Assembly: GCF_013019105.1 (NCBI RefSeq)
Contig: NZ_BLTE01000015.1
Location: 54,008-118,007, forward strand
Direction: 5' to 3'
From: Fundidesulfovibrio magnetotacticus
GTDB lineage: Bacteria > Desulfobacterota > Desulfovibrionia > Desulfovibrionales > Desulfovibrionaceae
Length of the DNA: 64,000 bases
Below, piece after piece: positions 16,184-24,037 of this stretch (the first letter of the stretch is position 1; each line of letters opens with the position of its first letter). Both the position numbers and the translations under genes were made by a program. A model generated the notes under the pieces. It made no database searches. It was not told where the DNA came from and worked only from the letters and a program-made list of their open reading frames with translations.

Positions 16184-17158
16184 TCAGGCCCCTGCGTCCG
16201 GCCCGGCGTCCTGTTCGTCCGGCGCGGAGGCGTCGCCGTCCGGCGCGGCGTCCCCTCCGGGCGAGGGAACGTCGCCGGGCCCGCCCGGCTCCTCGCCGCG
16301 CGGGGCGTGCACGAGGTTGACGATGGCGTCCAGCACCTCCTCGGGGTCCTGGTGCTGGAAGATGTTGCGTCCCGCGCAGATGCCCGCCGCGCCGCAGGCA
16401 AGGGCCTCCTCCATGGCGGCCAGGAAGCGCTGGGCGTCGCCCCGGCCCGGGCCGCCCGTGACGAGCACCGGCGTGTCCGAGGACTCGATGGCCTCGGCGA
16501 AGCTGGCCGGGTCGCCGCCGTAGGGCGCGCCCGTGAGGTCAGCGCCCAGTTCGGCGCCCAGGCGGATGCAGTGGGAGATGAGGCTCGGGTCCATCTCGTT
16601 GACGATCTGCCCTCCCCGGGGCGCGATGACGGCCAGCACGGGCAGCCCGGCCTGGTGGGCCTCGTCGGCCATGGCGCCGAAGTCGGCCAGCATGCGGTCT
16701 TCCAGGTCGTTGCCCACGTTGATCTGCAGGCTCACGGCGTCCGCGCCCAGTCGCAGGGCCTCGCCCACCGAACAGACCACCGTGCGCCCGTAGGGCGGCA
16801 GGGCGTGCTTGGTGCCCCCGGAAAGCTGCACGATCAGCCCCATGCACGGCGGCAGGGCCGCCCCGTGCGCCCGGGCCGGCCCCTTGTTCAGGAGCACGCC
16901 CTGCACCTCGCGCCCGGCCACCAGGCCCAGGAGACGCCCCACGGCTTCCAGGCCGGGGAGCATGCCTTCGCCCACGCCGTGGTCCAGGGGGAGGATCACC
17001 GAGCGCCCGCTCCGGGGCGAAAAGAACCTGGACAGCCTGCGCCGGATGCCGGTCATGGAGAAGTCCTTGGGCTGGTCGTTGAAGGAGAAGAACCGGGGCT
17101 CCACCGGGGCGCTTCTGGCGGCCTGGCGCAGGCGGGTTCTGGGCATCACGTTTCGCAT
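16184..17158 (-). CDS. DhnA/MJ0400-type class I aldolase-fold protein lacking the usual Schiff-base lysine
   Basis: 324 residues. The core is the DhnA-type TIM barrel: RRLSRFFSPRSGRSVILPLDHGVGEG, GVLLNKGPARAHG, SLQINVGNDLEDRMLADFG, PVLAVIAPRGGQIVNEMDP, PVLVTGGPGRGDAQRFLAAM and AGICAGRNIFQHQDPE. In 2-amino-3,7-dideoxy-heptulosonate synthases and LsrF relatives the strand after GAD normally carries a lysine (GADIVKT-type) forming the Schiff base; here it reads GADLTGAPYGGD, with no lysine. The C-terminus is an acidic Gly/Pro/Asp-rich tail. It starts ten bases after the rRNA methyltransferase gene with AGGTG before the ATG; an in-frame ATG at 17056 after AAGGA is an alternative. Confidence 0.75.
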   Translation of the reverse strand: MRNVMPRTRLRQAARSAPVEPRFFSFNDQPKDFSMTGIRRRLSRFFSPRSGRSVILPLDHGVGEGMLPGLEAVGRLLGLVAGREVQGVLLNKGPARAHGAALPPCMGLIVQLSGGTKHALPPYGRTVVCSVGEALRLGADAVSLQINVGNDLEDRMLADFGAMADEAHQAGLPVLAVIAPRGGQIVNEMDPSLISHCIRLGAELGADLTGAPYGGDPASFAEAIESSDTPVLVTGGPGRGDAQRFLAAMEEALACGAAGICAGRNIFQHQDPEEVLDAIVNLVHAPRGEEPGGPGDVPSPGGDAAPDGDASAPDEQDAGPDAGA

Positions 17159-17168
17159 TGTTTCACCT

Positions 17169-18629
17169 CTATCTGTCGGACCACAGGGCGCGCGCGCCCT
17201 TCACGGCCAGAAATCCCAGGGGCAGCCCCCGAAAGGCGAGCCCCATGCGCGCCGCTCCGGGGGAAACCCCCACGCTGCGGCCCTCCAGGAGCGCGCGAAG
17301 CACCTCCGGATCGTCCGCGTCCAGGCAGGGACCGGCCCCAGGCAGCGGGGCGAGCACCCGGGCGCGACCCCACGGCCGGAAGACACCCCCCGAAAGCGAT
17401 CCCAGACGCTGGCCCTTGCGCCGGGGCGGCAGAAGGCCGCGGCCGCGTTCGGGCAGGAAGCACAACTCGTCCTTGAAGGGCTCCAGCCAGCCCGGGGGCA
17501 GCGCGTCCCAGGCCAGGTCCGGGGCCAGGGCGGCAACATCCTCCAGGACCAGGGCCTCGAAACCCGCCTCGCGCTCGCGGGGGGCTCTTTTCAGGGGCTT
17601 CTCCCGCCCGGAACAGGCGCGGAGCGTCCGCTCCCGGGGTTCCCGCCGCGTCGCGCCGCGCGCGGCAGGGTCCTGAACCCGCCCCTCGTCCTCGACGCAG
17701 CGGGCGGGGATATGGTCTGACGCGCCGTCCCGAACCGGGCCGCCCACACCTTCGGCGTCCGGCCCGGGGGGGCCGACGGGCGTCGCCGCGCCGCCGGGCT
17801 TCACCAGGAGAGCCAGATAGAATCCCTGGGCCTCGGAGCCCTCGGAGTCCACGCGCAGCGTCCCCTCCGCGCCCGCCAGCAGGGGCTCGTGGAAGGAGAA
17901 CCCGGCGAAGGGGGCCAAGGGCGCAAGCTCCAGGCCCAACTCCCGGACGGCCCAGAGGGCCTGTTCCTCGTTTTCGGCCACGTTGGTGGTGCAGGTGGAA
18001 TAGAGAAGCCTCCCGCCCGGGGCCAGAAGCGTGGACGCCTTGGCCAGGAGCTCGCGCTGGAGCGCGGCCAGGGGCTGAGCCTTGTCCGGGGTCCACAGGT
18101 CGAGCACGCGGGGGTTCTTCTCTGCGGTGCCCCAGCCGCTGCAGGGGGGGTCCAGAAGGATGTGGCCGAAGGCGGCTTCGGGCAGGGGCAGGTCCTGGCC
18201 CTTCATGCCGGTGGTGGCGGCCTGGGGCAGGTTCATGCAGGCCAGGTTGCGGCGCAGCGTGGCCAGGCGGTCGGCCCCGGGCTCGTTGCCCAGCACGAAG
18301 CCTTCGCGCCCCGCGAGTTGGGCCAGGAAGGAGGTCTTGCCGCCGGGGCTGGCGCACATGTCCAGCACGGCCGCGCCGGGGGGCGGGGCCAGGGCCAGTG
18401 GGGGCAGCATGGAGGAGCGGTCCTGGATGTAGACCAGGCCGAAGCGCGCGGCCAGGGAGGCCCCCAGGGGGAAGGGCTCGGCCGTCAACCGACGGCAGAG
18501 GCCGTGGAAGGGCTCGGGCTCGAAATCGAACCCCTGGGCGCGCAGGAGGTCCTCCACGCGGGAAATCTCGGAGGCCTCGCAGACGAGGCGGAAGGAGCGT
18601 GCCACGCCCGGAGGATGGCCCAAGCCCAC
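17169..18629 (-). CDS. RsmB/RsmF-type rRNA cytosine-C5 methyltransferase
   Basis: 486 residues, GTG start. The SAM-binding motif is VLDMCASPGGKTSFLAQLAG, motif IV is LLDPPCSGWGTAEKNP and the catalytic-cysteine motif VI is LLYSTCTTNVAENEEQ, all typical of NOL1/NOP2/Sun enzymes that make m5C in rRNA. A Pro/Gly/Arg-rich linker (about residues 275-345) joins a C-terminal domain with LAWDALPPGWLEPFKDELCFLP and MGLAFRGLPLGFLAVKGARAL, resembling the PUA-like end of RsmF. It is upstream of the aldolase-like gene with only a ten-base gap, so they share a transcript. The start is not secure because no clear ribosome site precedes it. Confidence 0.87.
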   Translation of the reverse strand: MGLGHPPGVARSFRLVCEASEISRVEDLLRAQGFDFEPEPFHGLCRRLTAEPFPLGASLAARFGLVYIQDRSSMLPPLALAPPPGAAVLDMCASPGGKTSFLAQLAGREGFVLGNEPGADRLATLRRNLACMNLPQAATTGMKGQDLPLPEAAFGHILLDPPCSGWGTAEKNPRVLDLWTPDKAQPLAALQRELLAKASTLLAPGGRLLYSTCTTNVAENEEQALWAVRELGLELAPLAPFAGFSFHEPLLAGAEGTLRVDSEGSEAQGFYLALLVKPGGAATPVGPPGPDAEGVGGPVRDGASDHIPARCVEDEGRVQDPAARGATRREPRERTLRACSGREKPLKRAPREREAGFEALVLEDVAALAPDLAWDALPPGWLEPFKDELCFLPERGRGLLPPRRKGQRLGSLSGGVFRPWGRARVLAPLPGAGPCLDADDPEVLRALLEGRSVGVSPGAARMGLAFRGLPLGFLAVKGARALWSDR

Positions 18630-18866
18630 GCGCTTGGCAAGGCCCGTATCGCGTAACCTCCGGGCTTCGTTGCGCGTCCCCTTTGCAGGGCCGGAAGGCG
18701 CGGGCGGTCATGAATCTTTGTTCATGCCCGGCCGTTTCGCCCAACCCCTCTCCCTGCAAGGAAAAAGCCCGACACATTTCTTTTGCCTCGCTCATGGGTT
18801 AATGCTAACACCCAAGCCCGCCCGGCCAAGCCGGTGCGGCTCTCCCAAGCCAATGGAGGTTCCTGC

Positions 18867-20528
18867 ATGATCCGCGTCCGCGTGGTGTTCCTGGCCTTTC
18901 TGGCCGTCATCCTGTCCGCTTCGGCCGCCATGGCCCAGACGAAATCCTTCGCCGTACTGCCCTTCGTGATCAACGGCCCCGACCAGTACGCCTACCTCTC
19001 CCAGGGAGTGCAGGACATGCTGGCCTCGCGCCTGACCTGGCAGGGCAAGTTCCAGCCCGTGGACCGCGCCGTGGTGGACCAGAAGGCCAAGGCCGCGCCC
19101 CGCTCCGAGGCCGACGCCAAGGCCGCCCTGGCCGCCCTCAAGGCCGACTACGTGGTCTTTGGCTCCGTCACCATCGCCGGGGGCGACGCCAGCCTCGACG
19201 TGAAGGTCATGGATTCCAAGGGCCAGGTGACCCCTAAGGCCACCCAGACCAAGCTCAACGCCATCATCCCGGCCATGGAGGGCGTGGCCAAGGAGATCAA
19301 CACCCAGATCTTCAAGCGCCCCGAGGCCCAGCGCGACCCCCGCACCGGCCAGCCCGTGGAGCAGGTCAACCAGATGAACCCGGCCTTCGTGGTCAACCAG
19401 ACCGCGGAGAACCAGCAGACCTATCTGAACCCCAACTTCCGCTACGCGGGCAACTCCGACGCCGCCGGCTCCTGGCGCAGCCAGAGCCTGCCCTTCGCCG
19501 CCAACGGCATGGCCGTGGGCGACCTCGACGGGGACGGCAAGAACGAGATCGTGCTCTTCACCAACGCCGAAATCTACGTCTACCGCCACCAGGACCGCCA
19601 GCTCGCCCAGGTGGCCAAGCACGAAGGCTCCACCAGGGTGACCAACGTGCGCGCCTCCATCGTGAAGAGCCCTTCGGACCGCCAGGCACGCCTGGTGATC
19701 ACCGCCCACTTCGAGCGCCTGCCGCTCTCCTCCGTCTACCGCCTGGAGGGCAACAAGCTCGTGCTCGAAGCCGAGCGCCTGCCCTGGTACCTGGCCACCG
19801 TGAAGCTGCCCCCCCGCTTCCAGCCCCAGCTCGTGGGCAGCAAGGGCAACCAGAAGGATCTCTTCACCGGAGGCGTCTACGAGATGTCCTACTCCGGCGG
19901 CAAGCTCACGCAGGGCTCCAAGCTCAACGTGCCCAGCAAGGTCAACCCCTTCAACTTCGCCTACCTGCCCGAAGAGGCAGGCTACAAGCTCGTCTACGTG
20001 GACGACGGCGACCGGCTCAACGTGACCTCCGGCCGCAACGACGTGATCGCCAAGACCGAGGAGCAGTACGCCGGTTCCGGCCTGGGCATCGAGCACGATA
20101 CCCTCATGGCCCCCGGCGCGTCGCCCAACGCCAACTACATGTGGTCCTACTACTACGTGCCCCTGCCACTGGTCCCCGTGATCCTGGGCAAGACCCCCGA
20201 ACTGCTGGTGAGCCGCAACATCTCCATCGCCTCCCAGTTCTTCGAGAACTTCCGCTCCTTCTCCCAGGGCGAAATCCACGCCCTGGCCTGGGACGGCGTG
20301 GGCATGAACCTGAAGTGGAAGACCCGCCGCATCAAGGGCACCATCATGGGCTACGACGTCTCCGACCTGGAGAACGACGGCACCCTGGACCTCATCGTGT
20401 GCATGAACACCTACCCCGGCCCCACGGGCCTGAAGAACCGCCGTACCCTGGTGCTCGCCTACCCGCTGGACATCAACTCCACGCAGCAGAGCGGCACCTA
20501 CGGCAACATGGAGGAGGTGGGCAACTAG
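18867..20528 (+). CDS. Exported FG-GAP/VCBS repeat protein with TolB-like N-terminal domain
   Basis: 553 residues. A signal peptide (VVFLAFLAVILSASAAMAQ) is followed by a domain resembling TolB/CsgG-type N-termini (KSFAVLPFVINGPDQYAYL, then LKADYVVFGSVTIAGG), then beta-propeller-like repeats with calcium-loop motifs VGDLDGDGKNEIVLF and VSDLENDGTLDLIVC near residues 215 and 505. The protein is therefore periplasmic or outer-membrane associated. GGAGG precedes the ATG at 18867. The LivH-type permease follows 17 bases after the stop, so it might be part of the transport operon, but its role there is unclear. Confidence 0.8.
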   Translation: MIRVRVVFLAFLAVILSASAAMAQTKSFAVLPFVINGPDQYAYLSQGVQDMLASRLTWQGKFQPVDRAVVDQKAKAAPRSEADAKAALAALKADYVVFGSVTIAGGDASLDVKVMDSKGQVTPKATQTKLNAIIPAMEGVAKEINTQIFKRPEAQRDPRTGQPVEQVNQMNPAFVVNQTAENQQTYLNPNFRYAGNSDAAGSWRSQSLPFAANGMAVGDLDGDGKNEIVLFTNAEIYVYRHQDRQLAQVAKHEGSTRVTNVRASIVKSPSDRQARLVITAHFERLPLSSVYRLEGNKLVLEAERLPWYLATVKLPPRFQPQLVGSKGNQKDLFTGGVYEMSYSGGKLTQGSKLNVPSKVNPFNFAYLPEEAGYKLVYVDDGDRLNVTSGRNDVIAKTEEQYAGSGLGIEHDTLMAPGASPNANYMWSYYYVPLPLVPVILGKTPELLVSRNISIASQFFENFRSFSQGEIHALAWDGVGMNLKWKTRRIKGTIMGYDVSDLENDGTLDLIVCMNTYPGPTGLKNRRTLVLAYPLDINSTQQSGTYGNMEEVGN

Positions 20529-20545
20529 CCCGCCGGCGTCACGGC

Positions 20546-21418
20546 GTGCTCGGTCTCTATCTGGCCCAGGCCGTCAACTCCGGGTTGGCGCTGGGGGCCG
20601 TCTACGGGCTCATGGCCCTGGGCTTCGCCCTGGTCTACAATTCGAGCCGACTGATCAACTTCGCCCAGGGGGAGCTGCTCCTCCTGGGCGGACTTGTCCT
20701 TTTCAGCGTCTCCCAGGCCTTCCAGCTGGGGCCGCTCACGGCGCTCCTGGCCGCGGGGGCCTTCGGCTTCGCCCTGGGGCACCTGCTCTACGCCTCCACC
20801 CTGGGCGTGCTGCTGGGCGCGCAACCGCTGCGCCAGCTCATGCTCACCGTGGCCGCGAGCCTCATCTGGCAGGGCGCGGCCATCCTCATCTGGGGCAAGA
20901 ACCCCCTCAAGCTCGATCAGTTCATCGCCCTGCCCGCCTTCCGCATGGGTCCGCTGTTCCTCTCGGCCAACACCCTCACCTCCCTGGCGTTGGCCCTGGC
21001 CAGCGTGGCCACCCTCTCGGCCTTCCTCACCTTCACGCGCACCGGGCGCGCCATCCGCGCCGTGTCCATGAACGCGCTGGCCGCGCGCCTCCAGGGCGTC
21101 AACCCCGTGCGCGCCCAGGCCCTCTCCTTCGCTCTCTCGGGCATGCTCGCCGCGCTGGCGGCCATGGCCATCGGCCCCCAGACCATGCTGCGCTACGACA
21201 TGGGCTTCGGCCTGGGCCTGAAGGGCTTCGTGGCCGCCACCCTGGGCGGCTACTCCTCGCTCTCGCGCGTCTTCGCCGGGGGCCTCGCCCTGGGCGTCAT
21301 CGAGGCCTGCCTGACCCTCAGTTTCTCGGCCGACCTCAAGGAAACCCTCACCTACTCGCTCCTGGTGGCCCTGCTGGTGTTCTCGCCCCTGGAGCGCGGC
21401 AGGCGCGAGAAGGTCTGA
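20546..21418 (+). CDS. livH: Branched-chain amino acid ABC transporter permease (LivH type)
   Basis: 290-residue inner membrane permease with about eight hydrophobic segments. Family features: AQAVNSGLALGAVYGLMALGF, YNSSRLINFAQGELLLLGG at the N-terminus and the EAA-like cytoplasmic loop TRTGRAIRAVSMNALAARLQGV that contacts the ATPase. The C-terminal part shows GLKGFVAATLGGYSSLSRVFAGGLALGVIEA. The likely start is the GTG at 20546; no ATG exists near the N-terminus. LivM follows after two bases and the binding protein after that. Confidence 0.9.
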   Translation: MLGLYLAQAVNSGLALGAVYGLMALGFALVYNSSRLINFAQGELLLLGGLVLFSVSQAFQLGPLTALLAAGAFGFALGHLLYASTLGVLLGAQPLRQLMLTVAASLIWQGAAILIWGKNPLKLDQFIALPAFRMGPLFLSANTLTSLALALASVATLSAFLTFTRTGRAIRAVSMNALAARLQGVNPVRAQALSFALSGMLAALAAMAIGPQTMLRYDMGFGLGLKGFVAATLGGYSSLSRVFAGGLALGVIEACLTLSFSADLKETLTYSLLVALLVFSPLERGRREKV

Positions 21419-21420
21419 CC

Positions 21421-22344
21421 ATGCGACGCCAGCTCGCACACCTGGGCATCTTCCTGCTGGGCCTTTGCGCCGTGGGCGCTTTCCTGCCCGGCGTGGCCCT
21501 GCTCACGCTCAACCAGCACCTCTTCCTGGCCCTCAACGTGCTGGCCCTCAACTTCTGCCTGGGCCTGGGGGGCCAGGCCTCCATGGCCACCGGGGCCTTC
21601 TGCGGCCTGGGGGCCTATGCCTCGGTGATCCTCCACGCGCTCTGGCCACAGGGCACCCTGCTCATCGTGCCCGGCGTGGCCCTGGGGGTCTACGTGCTGG
21701 CCTCGGCCGTCTCCAAGCCCCTGGAGAAGCTGGGCGAGGGTTTCCTGGCCATGGCCACCCTCTGCCTTTGCCTGATCTTCCACAACCTCGTGCTCACCTT
21801 TTCCGGGCTCACCGGCGGCTCCAACGGGATGATGGTCCCCGTTTCGCCCTCGCTCCCCCTTGTGGGGACGCTCACGGGCGACCGCGCCAACTTCTTCGCG
21901 CTCATCGCGCTCATCGCCCTGGGCGGGTACCTCTTCCTGGCCCTGCGCGACTCCCGCCAGGGACGCGCCCTCATGGCCTGCAAGGACGACGCCCTGGCCG
22001 CCTCCAGCTGCGGCATCGACCGGCTCTCCACCCGAGCCCTCTCCTTCGGCATCGGCGGTGCGCTCTCGGCCATGGCGGGCATGGTGCTGGCCAACTCCAC
22101 CGGCTTCATCAGCCCCGGGCAGTTCGACCTGGGCCTCTCCCTCAAGACGCTGCTCTTCCTGGTGATCGGCGGCCCCGGCCGCCTCATCCGGCCCCTGGCC
22201 GCCGTGGTGGCGCTGGAGTCGCTCATCGCCTGGTTCCACCAGCTGGGCGACGCCACCGTGCTGGCCCACGGGCTCATCCTGGCCATCGCCCTGGTGGCGG
22301 GCTTCTGGCGGGAATCGGGCCGGGCGCGCCTGTTGCCCCGCTAG
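21421..22344 (+). CDS. livM: Branched-chain amino acid ABC transporter permease (LivM type)
   Basis: 307 residues, polytopic. LivM features: LNVLALNFCLGLGGQASMATGAFCGLGAYAS, LTGGSNGMMVP, and the ATPase-coupling loop LRDSRQGRALMACKDDALAASSCGI, followed by GAFs like FISPGQFDLGLSLKTLLFLVIGGPGRLIRPL. It pairs with LivH to form the membrane channel. Gene order LivH-LivM-LivK with no LivG or LivF ATPase gene nearby means the ATPases must be encoded elsewhere. Confidence 0.92.
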   Translation: MRRQLAHLGIFLLGLCAVGAFLPGVALLTLNQHLFLALNVLALNFCLGLGGQASMATGAFCGLGAYASVILHALWPQGTLLIVPGVALGVYVLASAVSKPLEKLGEGFLAMATLCLCLIFHNLVLTFSGLTGGSNGMMVPVSPSLPLVGTLTGDRANFFALIALIALGGYLFLALRDSRQGRALMACKDDALAASSCGIDRLSTRALSFGIGGALSAMAGMVLANSTGFISPGQFDLGLSLKTLLFLVIGGPGRLIRPLAAVVALESLIAWFHQLGDATVLAHGLILAIALVAGFWRESGRARLLPR

Positions 22345-22391
22345 CCGATCGCGTGTACTTCCTGCACAACCCTACACGTTCCGGAGGAATC

Positions 22392-23552
22392 ATGCCGCGC
22401 TCCCTCTTCGCCCTGGTCCTGGCCCTCTTCTGCTTCGTCGGCAACGCAGCCGCCGCTGAGCCTATCCTGATCGGCGGCATCTTCGCCGAATCCGGCCCCA
22501 CGGCCGAAATCGGCACCGCCACGCGTCTGGTCGCCGAGATGAAGCTCAAGGAAATCAACGACGCAGGCGGCATCCTGGGCCGCCCCCTCAAGCTGGTGGC
22601 CCTGGACACCCAGTCCACGCCCGAGGTGGCCCTGCGCATGGCCCGCCAGCTGGTGGAATCCGACAAGGTGCTGGCCCTCATCGGCCCCACCTCCACCGGC
22701 GAGGGCATGGCCGTGAAGAAGTACACCGAGGAGCAGAAGGTCCCCGTGATCATGACCGTGGGCGGCGACGCCATCGTGGCGGGCGGCAAGTACGGACCCT
22801 TCGCCTGGACCTTCAAGGTGCCCCAGCGCACCAACACCGCCGTGGACAAGATCTACGCGCACCTCAAGGCCAAGGGCGCCACCAAGGTGGCCCTGCTCAC
22901 CGCCAAGGACCCCTTCGGCCAGGACGGCCTGGACGCGCTCAAGGCCCTGGCCGCCAAGCACGGCATCACCCTCGTGGCCGAGGAGACCATGGACTCCAAA
23001 GGCGCGGACTTCTCCGCCGAGGCCTTCAAGGTGGCCATGGCCAAGCCCCAGGCCGTCATCGTCTGGACCATCGGGCCCGCCGCTGCCATCGCCGCCAAGA
23101 ACTTCGCGGACCTGCCGGGCGACAAGCCCCTGGTGGTGCAGTCCCACGGCATCGCCGGCCCCAACTTCCTCAAGCTGGCCGGCGCCGGGGCCGAAGGCGT
23201 GCTCATGCCCGCCACCAAGCTGATGACTGCCGCCACCCTCACCGCCGCCGACCCCCAGAAGCCTGTCATCGACGCCTTCGTGAAGGCCTACGACGCCGCC
23301 GGGCTTCAGGCCAAGTTCCCCATGAACACTCACTCCGGCTACGCCGCCGACGCCCTGACCCTGCTGGCGGAGGGCCTGAAAAAGGCCGGAAAGGCCGACC
23401 CCGCCGCCCTGCGCGACGCCCTGGAACAGCTCAAGGGCGTGGTGGCCATCTCGGGCGTCTACAACGTCACCCCCGAGGACCACAACGGCCTGGACACCGG
23501 CTCCCTGGTGATGGTCCAGGTGAAGGACGGCAAGTTCGTGGAAGCCAAATAA
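22392..23552 (+). CDS. livK: Branched-chain amino acid-type ABC transporter substrate-binding protein
   Basis: 386 residues. Signal peptide MPRSLFALVLALFCFVGNAAAA, then a Peripla_BP_6 fold: PILIGGIFAESGPTAEIG, GRPLKLVALDTQSTPEVA, ALIGPTSTGEGMAVKKY, VALLTAKDPFGQDGLDAL and VVAISGVYNVTPEDHNGLD. It captures the ligand in the periplasm and delivers it to LivH/LivM. The ligand could be an amino acid, urea or an aromatic acid; the sequence does not decide. CGGAGGAATC precedes the ATG, and a strong terminator follows the stop. Confidence 0.93.
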   Translation: MPRSLFALVLALFCFVGNAAAAEPILIGGIFAESGPTAEIGTATRLVAEMKLKEINDAGGILGRPLKLVALDTQSTPEVALRMARQLVESDKVLALIGPTSTGEGMAVKKYTEEQKVPVIMTVGGDAIVAGGKYGPFAWTFKVPQRTNTAVDKIYAHLKAKGATKVALLTAKDPFGQDGLDALKALAAKHGITLVAEETMDSKGADFSAEAFKVAMAKPQAVIVWTIGPAAAIAAKNFADLPGDKPLVVQSHGIAGPNFLKLAGAGAEGVLMPATKLMTAATLTAADPQKPVIDAFVKAYDAAGLQAKFPMNTHSGYAADALTLLAEGLKKAGKADPAALRDALEQLKGVVAISGVYNVTPEDHNGLDTGSLVMVQVKDGKFVEAK

Positions 23553-23577
23553 ACGCTCACCCCGCGCAGGCTGATGC

Positions 23578-23612
23578 AAGCCCCGGCGGTCCTCCGGACG
23601 CCGGGGCTTTTT
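23578..23612 (+). terminator. Rho-independent terminator after livK
   Basis: AAGCCCCGGCG and CGCCGGGGCTT form an 11-bp stem around an 12-base loop, followed by a T run. It closes the FG-GAP/livHMK unit. Confidence 0.92.
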
Positions 23613-24037
23613 GCGCGGAAAGCGCCTTGGCCGATCCGAGAAGCACCGGCGGGCCGCTAACCGGCCTGCGGCAGCGCTTTGCCGACATGGCGTCCCTGCC
23701 GATGCCGCTGGCCAAACGCGTTCGAGGCCTGCTTCGAACCTTGAAGGACACTTGCCCTCCCGTTGACTTTCAAGGGCGCTCACGACAATTCTTGATGATT
23801 CACGCGGTTCACCCAACACAGGTTCCGTTGCGGCCTGGGCCATGCGGGTCGTCCCCAGAGGGTTTCCCATGGGTGCCGGATTCGGCAGACTTCTCTCTGA
23901 AAAGCCGTTAGCTTAGGCATTCATCTTGCTTACACTGACGACTGGCTTTACTTGTCCCACGCCGCGCCCGCACAGCGCCGACTGACCGCACCTCTGCCCT
24001 CAGTCTGGCCGGGCGCACCTCATGAGGAGTCGTTTCC
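23613..24037. other. Intergenic region, no recognised gene
   Basis: 425 bp between the livK terminator and the B12 radical SAM gene. The base composition falls towards the right side. A small open frame (23627-23911) has a TTG start, no ribosome site and unusual composition, so I do not call it. The stretch around 23910-23960 (TTGCTTACACTGACGACTG) is the likely promoter zone of the next gene, but no clear -10 can be assigned. Confidence 0.4.

Noticed and set aside
18792..20279. 495-codon minus-strand frame over the FG-GAP gene
   Set aside because: Low-complexity mirror frame, no start context.
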